Assembly (NCBI GenBank): GCA_963966185.1 | Contig: CAWZYM010000395.1 | Location: 786,001 to 850,000, forward strand | Direction: 5' to 3' | Length of the DNA stretch: 64,000 nt | Origin: Rhabditoides inermis | Taxonomy: Eukaryota; Nematoda; Chromadorea; Rhabditida; Rhabditidae | In this document: piece after piece, positions 25,699 to 40,271 of the stretch | Layout of the letters: the number at the start of each line of letters is the position of its first letter | How positions within the stretch are numbered: the first letter of the stretch is position 1 | The notes under the pieces: generated by a model | Seen by the model: the letters and a program-made list of their open reading frames with translations, nothing else | Told to the model about the DNA's origin: nothing | The model's database searches: none | Translations under genes and position numbers: made by a program

Positions 25699-26075
25699 CA
25701 GCACCCACACACACCAGCCATTCCAAGCCACAGTTCAAACACATCCCACCAACTACAAGATTCAAACGAGAGCATTCCGATTAGTTGAAATTGCCGCCCG
25801 CATATTACACATGTTGAAACTTCGCGAGAAACCGCCACGCATTCGGACTATTGTTGTCACTATTCATGGGTAGAATTGTATAGATTTTGTACAGTAAACG
25901 TATCGATTCCAGTGTTTTTTCTTTGTTGAATGGTTATGAAACAGTTTATCTCGTATACGTGCACATATCAGAACTATTGCAAGCGTGCACAAGAGCGACA
26001 CTTGAGATAGCGGAAGCGAACCCCAAACAGATGTAGAAACGAGTGTGGCAGGATGTGAAGAATTTGGTGATGCGT
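25699..26075. other. Convergent 3' ends of the LRAT-like and cytochrome b5 reductase genes
   Basis: The two stop codons are 377 bases apart and face each other. I see no canonical AATAAA for either gene. No other feature. Confidence 0.4.
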
Positions 26076-26605
26076 TTAGAAGGCTACAATGTTGTCGGGA
26101 GAGTGGCCAATCTGCTGAAGAGACGCGGTTGCGGCCTAAACGAGGAATTGATGAGAGAGGAGAGATGACGGGAGTGACATACCTTGACGAGTCCCGGTGG
26201 TCCGCAGAGCAGGATGAGGGCATGGGGAGAAGGAGCGGGCAGGTGGGAACGGAGGAGACCCTCGTCCACTCTGTAACATAAAATAGAAATCGAAGAGAAG
26301 AGGACACACCTTCCTACAGCATACTCCCACTGTTCCTCTGATGGGCGAACGCTCACCGTGTGCCATAGCTGAAATAAGAATGTGAGTATTGTCTCTGGAG
26401 ATTATGCATGTACCTTGAAGCGATTCGAATGTTGTTTGTGGAGATCCTCCAGCTCAGATCTGTAATGTATAATTGGGAAATGGAGGGACGAATTTCTGAC
26501 CGAATAATGATATCGTCCGTAGTGTGATTGGCATAGAGAAGGCTGAGAGCGGTCGGGTCCGACGAGTCCGCCAGTACTGCGTCCACCACCTAGGGATAGA
26601 TATTT

Positions 26606-26644
<39 letters not shown>

Positions 26645-27585
26645 GTCGTTATCTCTCTCCCTTTATTTCCCCTCCTTCTCTCCCCCCCTCTCTCTTTTTT
26701 GTCGGTCTCTCTCTCTCCCTCCCTCTCTCTCTCTCCCCTCCCTTCTCCGTACCTGCAGAATGGGAGTGATGCCGCTCCCTCCCGCCAGCATGCCTATGTC
26801 TGTGTACTGTCTCTTCTGGGCGGCGGCTGCCCGTCCGATGGAGAACTCTCCCCGACCCGCGTACACACAGTGCCCGCTCGGACCGCGCACCTCAATCTAC
26901 CACCGCATTCTCTTTTCCCCTCCCCGTCCCTACCGTGTCTCCCTTGTGCAGACCAGCGAGGTAGCTGCTCATCTTGCCCGCATCTCGCGGCGGATCCACA
27001 CTCGCCGGGTACACCTCAACGGTTATGTAGTACAGATTCACTCGGTAATGCGTCTCGGTGGAATAGATTACTCAGAAACGCGACTGATAACTAGATAAAC
27101 ACTGTCCGGCATACCTTGATGATGAGATCGGCGCTTCCCTTCTGGTGGATGGGAGAGACGGGTGTGTACGGGCGGACCACCAGTCGACCGTCGATCTCAA
27201 CCCACACCGTCTCCTCTTCTCACTCCTCTTCCTACCTTGGCGGAGAGATAGACGCACTGTCCGGGCGCCAGTCCGAGAACGTGCTCGGCAGACGGCAGCG
27301 CCACGCGCACCCTCAACAGCTACCGTACTCCCTACATTTCACGATGATGTACCTGATCACGTTGTGCGTGATGTGGTGGACGCTGTCGATGGTGAGTGTG
27401 TACTTGGTGTCGGGGTCAGCGAGGGTGACCTTCTGCCGGCTCCACTTGTTCCACACGTACGAAGTCACGGCTGCGGCTAGGGCGGCCGTCGAGAGAACGA
27501 GGGTGCATCTCTCGACCGAGCTGAGAGACACGATCAAGACGGACACAAGAGGCACCAACCACCTCCACATATCCAACACCGGCAT
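26076..27585 (-). CDS. NADH-cytochrome b5 reductase (331 aa)
   Basis: Ten exons on the minus strand: 27585-27353, 27311-27236, 27195-27115, 27053-26934, 26896-26753, 26589-26501, 26459-26414, 26368-26310, 26270-26183 and 26135-26076. The enzyme passes electrons from NADH through FAD to cytochrome b5, supporting fatty-acid desaturation and sterol synthesis at the ER or outer mitochondrial membrane. The N-terminus has hydrophobic segments (WLVPLVSVLIVSLSS and ALAAAVTSYVW) that serve as anchor. The FAD motif is RPYTPVSPIHQKG, followed by GKMSSYLAGL, EVRGPSG, the NADH-binding GGSGITPILQ, then LLYANHTTDDIIIR and HALILLCGPPGLVK. All family blocks are present and in order, and the length is slightly above the usual 300 because of the N-terminal extension. 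It may have lost the myristoylation site of vertebrate CYB5R3. It lies convergent to the LRAT-like gene. Confidence 0.93.
26606..26645. repeat. (CT)n microsatellite in a reductase intron
   Basis: CT repeats, read as GA in the sense of the reductase gene, continue imperfectly to 26742 and reach the donor of exon 5 at 26752. Confidence 0.9.
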
Positions 27586-27975
27586 CGCGGAAGTGAAAGG
27601 AAGACTGGCGAAGCAAACTCGTTCGGTCAATGCCGAATCACATGCGACCCACCACTCTCGCACTCGCGTCGCCGCACAAATGACTGCGCTGCCAGATTAA
27701 CACCCATTCAAACAATCACGAACCCGTTTATTGTACAGTAAAGCGAAAATTGTGAACTGCGAAATACACACAAAGGCAACGTAAGCCGAGAGGGAGAGAG
27801 AGAGAGAGGGGGTGGGAGGGGTGAGTGCGCGGGAACGGCATTCGAATGAGAGAGAAGGACACATACCAGTAGATTGGAATCTATTCGGGGAGAGAAGAGG
27901 GAAATGCCGGGCTGATTGGGCAACACATGAGACAAGAGATGCAACTGCAAGAACAGGCATGTCACGTGGCAAGGG

Positions 27976-28691
27976 TTACGCCATGCTGTCGCCTTTGCTC
28001 GCCGCAGACTCCTCCTCCTTCATTTCGATTGTTGGACGGAGAATGGTTGGTCGCAGAGAGTGCACTGTTGACTGCACTGTCAGCTAAAAGAAGAACACAT
28101 TGTGGACGGAAGCAAAGTAAACGAGAAGACGACTGACCTGTTCGTCTGCCTCTGGAACGACGGACAGCTTCTTGTCGCTGGCTCGCCGTGTCGCGCTCGC
28201 AATGTTGTAGACGGAGGAGACGGCTGCTCCCTGCTCCTGCAACACTTCCTCTCCTTCTCCGCTCTCCTCGCACCCCTCAATACCCAGCTCCCCTAACGGC
28301 TACTTTCCGTAAACAGGTGTGTGAGCTCTCACCTTGTCGCCCCGCTCCGCTCCGTTCACTAATAGCTCACGCGCTTCCATCTTGGATCCGTAGGGTGAGT
28401 CGCTCCTATCAAGCAACACATTACACCACAACATTGTATTGTTATCAACAAAACTAGCGAGATCAACCACGCATAGACGTTTCCCGTCGTCGTTGGTGCG
28501 ATGATTTATTTTGCGTGCGTGTTATCGGGTTGATAGGTGTGATAAGGGGGTTCGAGAGGGACTTACTCTGTGCGAGTGCCGGACAGCCAGCCGACCATCG
28601 CGTCCGGACAGGTAGCCATCGACACCAGCCATGCGATGAACATCAGACAACACAACACCACAATCAACACTATCGCCAGCAGCTCATTCAT
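27976..28691 (-). CDS. Small single-pass membrane protein (134 aa)
   Basis: Four exons on the minus strand: 28691-28567, 28405-28333, 28236-28138 and 28083-27976. The N-terminus MNELLAIVLIVVLCCLMFIA is one membrane span of about 22 residues with few charges before it, so it is either a type III anchor or an uncleaved signal. The rest is hydrophilic, with basic (SATRRASDKK) and acidic (EMKEEESA) patches and no cysteine pairs or domain I recognise. No exon exceeds 125 bases, so single-frame searches would miss it. An acceptor (GTTGCAG) abuts the ATG, pointing to trans-splicing. It sits between VPS39 and cytochrome b5 reductase on the same strand, 390 bases before the reductase start and 750 after the VPS39 stop. 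A shared operon is possible but the spacing is wide. Confidence 0.65.
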
Positions 28692-29441
28692 CTGCAACGA
28701 GTAGAGAAAGGGTGCGAATCGCACGCGGAATCAAAATAAGACTATGAGAGAAGTGGAAGGGGAAGGGGAAGAGAATGGAAAGGGAGAGCCAGCTCGGCTG
28801 CCGCGCCGCCTATCACATCCGATTAAAAATAGAGAAATGATTCGGAGCGAGAGAGATATAGACTGATCTATGTAGAATGCTGCCATAGTCTCACAGCCGG
28901 GTGCATTATCGCAATGTTGCGGGAAGACTAAGGCGATGAATACATGTGTTCATATGGCGGGTGGCAACGGACGGATCAATGCGACAAAGAAAAGGCGACT
29001 AATGAGAAGAGACAGTTCGCCAAGGTGTACTATTGAAATGTTGAGCAAGCGTTTCGCCCGTAAAATCAAGTATCATGGAGAGAGCATTAGTTGATGCAGC
29101 ACACGCTCTGCGTCTCTCGCTCCCCTATCTCTCACACTGCACCCTCTCCTCCCGCAACGCTCTATCGCCGCCATCTCTCGCTCACTACTCTCTCACCAAT
29201 CGATTTCGACCACCAGGAAAAGCCGCCTATTTCAATTCAGACATCCACCTTGAAATTACCCGACCGCAAATTAAGTTACAATAATTTATCGCAAATATAC
29301 CCTATGTCTATCTATATCACAGCAGATTCCGTAAGTCAATGCACATGTGTAAGTATACAAAACTGTTGCAAAAAAAAGTAACAATGACACGTGCTTCCGT
29401 AATATACAATGTGTAAATGTGACAAACTGGGTTGAAGAAGG
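28692..29441. other. Intergenic between VPS39 and the small membrane protein
   Basis: A purine-rich stretch at 28750-28790 and an AT-rich run near 29270-29420 are visible. No exon, RNA gene or clear poly(A) signal was found on the minus strand. Confidence 0.4.
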
Positions 29442-31164
29442 CTATGTGAGAGGGCTGGAGGGGCTGGCGGCAGTCTCCTGTGTGCTCTCATAGCAGTAGA
29501 AGTGCACCAGGCAACCCGTGTTCGGATAGCGAACGAACGCACTGCAACGAGAGGATAGAAGAGAGTAGATTAACTGGAGAACAGTCTCTTCAAAACATTC
29601 GCGAGTGTCTTTGAAACACTTCAGAATTGACTTTCTATTCGCGCCAGAATTGCTTGTCTTCGCAATACTCCCGATAACCACCGAACACTTCGGAATGCCT
29701 TCGGAATGCCTTGCCCCATCGAAACTGCTTCCGGAGACACTGAGCGCACCTCGAAACACTCACCTGTTGGCGATCTTCTTTCCACACATGGTACACTCGC
29801 TGGCAGCTGTGAGCAGCACCCGACTCGCCTCCGCGCCCCGCAGTCGAGCCTCGCTCTGCGTCGCAGCAGACACGCACACAGAAGAACGGATAGACAACTA
29901 AAAGACAAATGACATTGCTGATCGAGATACATCCCAATTCATACAACAACGGCATGCTCTGTACTCACCGCCGTCGCCTTGTCATGGGTAGACTGTAGTA
30001 CCGCATTCAAAGCCTTCGAAAGAAGCCTCAACGGAGTTCCCGCCGGAATCAGAGACAACGCAGCGACTGAAAATAAGAAAACATAATAGCAAAAATAATT
30101 CCGCAACATTCAAAAGTGCTGTCATCCGCAGGATTCGAACCTGCGCCCTCCGAAGAGGACTGCGACCTGAACGCAGCGCCTTAGACCACTCGGCCAGAAT
30201 GACACGAGCGCTCTCTCGCGGCGCGCCGCCACCCACCAGTGTCAATCGAGTCGGCATGCCGGCTGAGCATTTTGGCCGCGTGCTGGACATTGGGTGTGGG
30301 AGGAGGCTGCGGAGCGACAGACTCGCACTCCACTCCGCCAGACTCGCACTCGGACGGACACACCAGGGCACGGAACAGCAACAGGTACACCTGAGACAGT
30401 GGGGGTGAGGAGGGGAAGAGGAGCGAAGGAGTACCTGCGAGTTGTCGGCGTCGTCGCGGTCATAGTAGAGCTTGCAGTAGTCCTCGGCCGCCTGCAGGTC
30501 GTGCAGGACATTCGTGTAGATGGACAGCGCCTGCTCGTGCTGCTTCAGCCGACCCAGCACCAGAGCACGCTCCTCATAGAACGCTGTAAAGAGAATATAG
30601 CGTGTAAACAGTATGGCAGCGACTCACGGTATCCGGCGAGAGCGATGAGGGCGTTGTGGGGTGAGTATGCATGGGAGAGGGTGAGGAAGTGGAGCAGACG
30701 GGCGCGCACCTTGCCCAGCTCTCCCTCCTCACTACCCCCGCGCACAATACACTCGTCTGAATACACACATCTCCCATATTATAAATCGCTCGATCGATGG
30801 ATCGCTCGATGCCCACATACCGTCTCCGAACGCGTGCACATAGTCGTCCATGAGCGTCTTTGCCTTGGCGATGTAGTGTTCGGCGAGTAGGTCGTGGAGT
30901 CGCGGGCGGCCCTCGCCCCACTCGAGGATCACGTGCTCCAGATAGGCCACCACACTGCCCACGCACTCCTTGCGCAGCCACTCCACCACCCGCTCCCTGT
31001 CCAGCTGGCGGGCCAGCTCCGACTCCGACGAGGTGAAGATCTGCGGGGGGGGGGATAGAGGGGGAGAAAAGGCAACACTCACCGAGAGCCCCTCCTTCTC
31101 GTCTTCCGCCAACACCCATGCAGCGTGTTCAAAGATAAGATCGAGGTGTTGGTTGCCTGAAAGC

Positions 31165-31206
<42 letters not shown>

Positions 31207-33429
31207 TCCCTCTCCTTCTGCTCACCAAGTGTCTGCAGATACTCGACCGTCTGATCCACGCCATGGAAGAAGGGCTCGGAATCCGGATCCTTGGCCTGCG
31301 AGCGGAGCAGATCCAGGGCTGCAAGACACATACCTCATCCGCGCCAGCCCCCCCCCTCTCTCTCTCTTACCGAGAGCGTGTCGTCCGCGAGTCTCATACA
31401 GCACGAACAGACTGCTCATGCGGCCCGCCTGAATGAGATACGTCTCCTCTCCTCTCCCCCTCCACACCCTCCCCCACCTGCTTGAGAATGGCGACGGCAT
31501 CGTCGAAAAAGCACGCATTATCAGCGAGTCGGAGAAGGGGGTCGACGAGCATCGGACGAGTCTACATTCAAATATGGAACCTCCCAATCTCTCTTTCCAT
31601 CACTCCCACCTTGAGATGGCACTTGAGTAGAGTTGTGTCGACGACCTGCAGTCCCACTCTCAGCTGCTCCGCCTCCGTCGGTGAGAGTGACTCCTTGCAC
31701 AGTCGCTGTGCGTGCAGCGTGCGCACCTGAGCAAATGTAACATACACAATGTCACTCAAAAAGACGTACCGCGGACAGGTAATTGGCGAGTGCGAGTACG
31801 GCTCTCTTTTTCTCGTTCTCTGGGAGGTCGAGGGGTGCGGCGGACGCGCGCAGGGCCTCTGGCAGCAGGTCCGGGAACAGCTGCAGCACTGACACCACGT
31901 CTGAAACAACCATGTTCTCTTCTCCTCCTCCGCCTCAATCGCACCTGTGCCAATCTGCATGTGCATGTTGAATGCCTCCTCGAACTTCCTCTGCTGGAAG
32001 AGGTTCATCGCCGCCTGCCGCCGCATCTCCACACGATTCTCGTCCGTGAACAACGAACAACCATCCTACATTCGAACATAAAGGAGATACATAAATAAAA
32101 AAGCGTATACCGACCGCGAGTTGAATGGCGAGTGCAAAGTGTCTGTCGGAGAGGAGAGTGGAGACGTTCTTGCGCAGATTCGGACCCGTCTGCAGCTCCC
32201 AGATGTCGAAGGGGGAGCCGACCAGCACGTTGCCACTGGATAAGAGAGTGGATAAGAGAGTGGGGGCGATCGGTCACCTACCCCCTGGTGGTCGCGAGGA
32301 GGGACGCCTTGGGGAGGATCATTGTCTGGATGAGGAGGCCGGGGTGGACGGAGCGCACCTCGATGCGACCCTTGGACAACAGCGCCACCAGGTACGGCGA
32401 ATCGTATTCTGACATGGGAATAGAGGAGGAGGATGGGTGGGTCATACCGACTGCGAGGGGCGGCTCACTCCATCGCACGTCCTCCACTCCGTGTACTCGC
32501 TTTCCCTCCAGAGTGGAGAGGGTGAGGGTCTCCTGGCGAGCAAGGGCCAGCACACCGCGGTCCCCCAGAGACACGATCAGTGGACGCTCGACGAACGAGA
32601 ACAGACGAGTCGACGAGGCGGAGAACGCCTGAGGGGGGATAGGCAAGGGGCGGGGGTCGACTCACGAGAGGTCCCTGCTGGTGGAGGTGCAGCAGGTGGT
32701 ACTCGTCCTTGACTGCACATGCAATAGTGTCGCCCACCCACACCACACAAGATGGATCCACACTCCACGACTGTGCAAAGTCTAGAGTTGCCTAGAAATA
32801 CTAATACATATATGAATCAATGACTGCACTAACCTCGATGAAGTCGTCTCCGCTCCACTGGAAGAGGTGCAGACGCTTTTTCGCCGACACCGCCAGATAC
32901 ACCGCGTTTTCCGGCTGATAAGAATGAAACACAGTAAACAACCAACAACTGTACCTTTCGTGTGGTAGTAGTGAAGGTGTGAGTGGGTCTGAGTTGAGTG
33001 AGCAGCGCTTTCACGGTGAACGGCTGCATCAACAAACGCGCAGAGATCTACAATGGAGGATTCAGCCAGAAAAGATAAATGCGCTGACCTGTCCATCGGA
33101 GAGGCAGAAGAGAATCTCCTCCTGCTCGCACACTGCCAGGTCGGTGACCATCTTTCTCTCGAACCGCTTGCAGAACGTCTCCAGCTCATAGCGACGACCT
33201 TCAATGGACATCAGTGAACAACTATAGCCATATGAACGTACCATTCTGATTAGGAGAGTAAACGAGTAAATGACCGGGTTTACTACCGGCGAGAACGCTC
33301 TGTGAGGATTCTGAAAAGGAAAGTAGATGGTATGGTAAGCGGAATCAAAAACCTACTTTGCGAGGCAAGTGAGCTAATCTCTAGCGGTAGCTTGAACGCG
33401 ACTTCACTTGCCGTATAGGCTTCATACAT
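29442..33429 (-). CDS. vps-39: VPS39/Vam6, HOPS complex subunit (866 aa)
   Basis: Twenty-three exons on the minus strand, all joined in phase: 33429-33357, 33310-33242, 33198-33089, 33047-32955, 32914-32834, 32791-32666, 32628-32448, 32408-32282, 32235-32115, 32065-31945, 31900-31770, 31726-31610, 31561-31478, 31428-31371, 31318-31226, 31156-31083, 31040-30821, 30756-30628, 30583-30435, 30390-30237, 30066-29969, 29855-29764 and 29541-29442. HOPS tethers late endosomes to lysosomes and binds Rab7. The N-terminus MYEAYTASEVAFKLPLEISS matches the start of animal VPS39 and opens the CNH/beta-propeller. Landmarks follow in order: VVDTTLLKCHLK, VDQTVEYLQTL, HLDLIFEHAAWVL, YLEHVILEWGEG, FYEERALVLGRLKQHEQAL, YCKLYYDRD, and a C-terminal zinc-finger-like end CTMCGKKIANSAFVRYPN with HFYC. 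The length is close to the human protein (about 880). An acceptor TTTTAG lies five bases before the ATG. One intron carries a tRNA gene, and the last intron carries a dispersed repeat. Confidence 0.95.
29583..29760 (-). repeat. Dispersed repeat copy in the last VPS39 intron
   Basis: Read on the minus strand, this stretch contains GGCATTCCGAAGTGTTCGG and an AGGTGCGCTCAGTG start. It matches the plus-strand segment 59615-59760 over most of its length with small gaps. Both copies have internal near-repeats of a CATTCCGAAG / GGGAGTGTTT type. Nature unknown, probably a non-autonomous mobile or satellite-like element. Confidence 0.7.
30120..30203 (-). tRNA. tRNA-Leu (anticodon CAG)
   Basis: An 84-base gene on the minus strand. 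The acceptor stem GTCATTC pairs with GGATGAC (two wobbles), with discriminator A at 30120. The D-arm TGGCCGAGTGGTCTAAGG is the standard leucine form. The anticodon stem CTGCG/CGCAG encloses the loop TTCAGGT with anticodon CAG, there is a long variable arm (CCTCTTCGGAGG region), and the T-arm contains GGTTCGAATCC. No intron. It lies wholly inside the 170-base VPS39 intron 30067-30236, in the same orientation as the host gene. Confidence 0.96.
31168..31202. repeat. (CT)n microsatellite in a VPS39 intron
   Basis: Reads as (GA)n in the sense of VPS39 and lies shortly after the donor of exon 15. Confidence 0.95.
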
Positions 33430-33747
33430 ATCTCTAAAATTGGTATGTTAGAATACAAGTTCCTCGTGAATTCCTGTAATAAACACAAATAAAACGATGA
33501 TCGTCAACATTGACCAGCTGATCAGACATGAATATTCTACTACACGCAACAATGACAAATACAGGATAAACAAAATAACTATGATGTTTATTTGTTATTT
33601 TGTGACATATTTTGTTACTATGCAATCAAACTTTATCAATAATAATTGTCGCTTGTTATTTCGTTGCCATTTTGATTGATGTGTTGTTTGATGTTTTATC
33701 ACACTTAATGCTCCGTCACCGTATATCGTAATGGTTTCAGGTGCAAC
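33430..33747. other. Divergent promoter between VPS39 and the thioesterase
   Basis: A 318-base AT-rich region separates two divergent start codons, so both genes probably share it. The acceptor-like TTTTAG on the minus strand (about 33434-33439) and GGTTTCAG on the plus strand (ending about 33740) point to trans-splicing of both. Confidence 0.55.
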
Positions 33748-35582
33748 ATGTCTTCGGACGCTAAATCCAAAGTCGACAAACAACCCAATTCGGTATGCAC
33801 AAAAGTAATACGTGTCATTTGTATTATATATAACTTATCAGAAGCCGTTGCTGAATGTGTCATACGTGGAGATCTCGTCGCGGGCGGAGGAGATCCAGGC
33901 CGGTCTCATCGACACGTTCCTGAATCTCGAGCGCGTTGACACCAACCTCTACGTGTGCGTTTATATTGATAGATTATTTCTGTATAACTATAATGTATGT
34001 CGTTCAGTGCGCACCATCTTCTGAAGGGTCGCCAGTCGTTGTCGGCGGTGTACGGAGGTCAGGTGATCGGCCACGCACTCACCGCCGCCATCGCCACTGT
34101 CGAAGATGGCTTCGTGCCCCACTCTCTCCACAGCTACTTCCTCAAGACGGGTACGTCATGCACTCATTAGTACATAATTAGTTCCTCGATCGTATGTTTG
34201 ATATAATTGTTCGACATAATTAGTTTTACCGTATGCGAAAAGAAAACCAAGAAAACCAGTTTCTTTCCACTTTCCCTATCGTAGTGAACACAACCAGTGT
34301 TTGGCAGTTTGTGATGGGAGTGTTGCAGGCGACGTGGCAAAGCCGATTCTGTACATGATCGACCGTATACGTGACGGGCGTAGCTTCTGCACCAGACTCG
34401 TCAAGGCACAACAGGACGGAGAGGCTATCTTCACCTCGCAGATCAGCTTCCACAGGGTAGGCTAATGTTTATTCCATTCATTGTTATCTACTCTGTGAAT
34501 CTTCCATTTTTTTCCACAATGCGTTTGTTATGTTATTTCTCTATTCTCTCGTCACATTCCTCTCTCGGCAGAGAAAATTTCACAGCCCGAGTAAGTGCTC
34601 TCCAGGGCCTTCGGGTGTTGTCTTTTTAATGCTACCAAGTGTTAATAAAGCATATTCTTATAATCTACGCTATGTATAATAAATATTATAAAGCGACGTC
34701 ATACGTGTGTGGTTTCAGCCCGAGGGCGACTCGATCCGGCACCAGCACGTGATGCCGACCGTGACTCGGCCGGAGGAGTTGGAGGACGTGCGGCAGGTGA
34801 TGGAGTCGGCCCTCCTCCGATCCGATCTCCCCAAGGGACTCCGAGCCATGCTCCGCGTACAGGTCGACGAGATACCACCTGCATTCGACAGGGTCTTCCA
34901 GGTATGCATGATGAGAGGGACTGGCCTGGAAGATTGATTCAGATCCGTCCGGTGAACCCGTCGGCGCACATCCTGGCCGAGCCTAGCGAGACGCGCACCT
35001 TCCTCTGGATGAAGGCCAACGAGAACATTGGTGGGTCAAGGGAGAGATGTAGAGAGATGGGAGAAATTGCAGGAGACGACCCGCGCCTCCATCTGTCGTG
35101 TGCTGCCTACATCTCGGACTGCAGCATGATCGAGACTGCCATGCGGCCACACTGCCAGTGAGTAGAGTAGAGAGGAAGGAGGGGAATGAGTGGAGCAATC
35201 GAGTGTTGCAGGAAGGGTTTCATCCCGTCGATGGCGCTCACCCTGGATCACTCGATCTGGATGCACTCGACCGACTTCCGCATAGACGACTGGATGCTCT
35301 ACGAGAACTACAGCAGCTACGCCGGTCAGTATGATTCTATCGTGTATCCTCTATATCCCTCCTATCTATTTTTTCTCTAACCCTCGCTCTCCCACCTCTC
35401 CTGGTATGATAGTTCTTTTTTGAGGCGGCGGTCGCACGTTCACCGAGGGTCGTCTGTGGACGCGCGACGGTCGTCTAGTGTTCAGCACGGCGCAGGAGGG
35501 TCTTGTGCGCGCTCCCCGCCCGCGCCCTCCCCCCACTCCCGCCCCTGTCGACGCTGCTCCTCGCAACGCGGCGGATAAGTAG
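33748..35582 (+). CDS. Acyl-CoA thioesterase, ACOT8/TesB type II (351 aa)
   Basis: Nine exons: 33748-33792, 33842-33954, 34008-34150, 34329-34456, 34719-34901, 34943-35030, 35073-35157, 35212-35324 and 35425-35582. The family hydrolyses acyl-CoA to free fatty acid and CoA, normally in peroxisomes. It has two hot-dog halves: the first holds VYGGQVIGHALTAAI, VPHSLHSYFLKTG and GRSFCTRLVKA; the second holds MALTLDHSIWMHS with the Asp of the Asp-Thr/Ser-Gln triad, WMLYENYSSYAGGGRTF, and STAQEGLVR with the Gln. All active-site blocks are present. The C-terminus is a Pro/Ala-rich tail ending in AADK and not in a PTS1 such as SKL, so peroxisomal import by the usual route is not predicted. A poly(A) signal lies at 35933. 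Confidence 0.93.
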
Positions 35583-35782
35583 ATAAGTGGAGGGATTAGC
35601 CACCCATTCATACTTTGGCGTTTCTAGAATTGTCCAGTTGTAGATTACTAGTATCCCCTTCGTTACGCAATTCTTGGCAACCCCGGCTTTAGATGCACTT
35701 CCTAGTCATTATTAATGTTTCGTCTTTTGATGTCTCGGTTGTTGGACCAACGACGATCTCTCACACTTTCAAAACATGATAC

Positions 35783-35788
35783 TTTATT
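35783..35788 (-). terminator. Poly(A) signal AATAAA of the annexin gene
   Basis: TTTATT on the plus strand, 294 bases after the annexin stop on the minus strand. Confidence 0.5.
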
Positions 35789-35932
35789 GTGCACGAAGTA
35801 TGTTCATGTTCATGGTTGTACTAGTATATGTTTTATGACAAGATAACAAAGTGGAATATACTATGACAAAGTCATAATAGTAGCGTTTTAACTGATTTGA
35901 TCTGATTTTTTGTCGTGTAGTGTAATAACGGT

Positions 35933-35938
35933 AATAAA
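35933..35938 (+). terminator. Poly(A) signal AATAAA of the thioesterase gene
   Basis: 351 bases after the stop codon at 35582. Confidence 0.55.
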
Positions 35939-36081
35939 TATGTTTTTTGAAGGAAGCTCTCTATCTGATGACTATATTGTGATATGCATATTATGTACAG
36001 TATGAGGAATGGAGTATCACAAGGATTGTTGGGAGAGGAAGGAAGAAGGGAGGTGTGAGTGAGTGGGGCTGTGACTGGGCT

Positions 36082-39839
<3,758 letters not shown>

Positions 39840-40235
39840 GGCTGTACGAGGAATGGCGAGAGGGAACGAATGGGGAATGCGAGGCTAGCCAGCCGGCGAC
39901 TTAAATACCTCGAGTGATAATCCGCGAAGCAGAAGATATGGCAGTCATCAGGGGGATGCGGCGAGAGAGCGTGGTGGGGGCGGAGCGCGCGAGGCGGCGA
40001 GAGCGAGAGGTGCAGCCATGGAGAGACTCATTCTCTCTCCACCTCACTCTCTCCCTCACACTACACTCTATTCAATGTGTGTTGATTTTCTCTGCACTAT
40101 CTCGTCTCTCTCTCTCAATGCCTGCCATATATCGCTAGCCGGAGCCCGAGACTCACAAGACCATACGATTCAAGCCGATCTCCTCTAATGCCAGTCACAT
40201 TTTTTACTTGCAAGAGTGTGTGAGAGAGAGAGAAC

Positions 40236-40271
<36 letters not shown>

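Larger units (their letters stand above)
35583..36081. other. Overlapping convergent 3'UTRs of thioesterase and annexin genes
   Basis: The plus-strand signal AATAAA at 35933-35938 lies beyond the minus-strand signal at 35788-35783. If both are used, the two transcripts overlap by about 150 bases. The region is AT-rich and has no other gene. Confidence 0.5.

Noticed and set aside
29442..33429. Assignment of the HOPS/CORVET gene to TGFBRAP1/VPS3 instead of VPS39
   Set aside because: The N-terminus, the TTLLKC block, the YLEH block and the C-terminal CMCGKK-type end follow VPS39 more closely in order and spacing.
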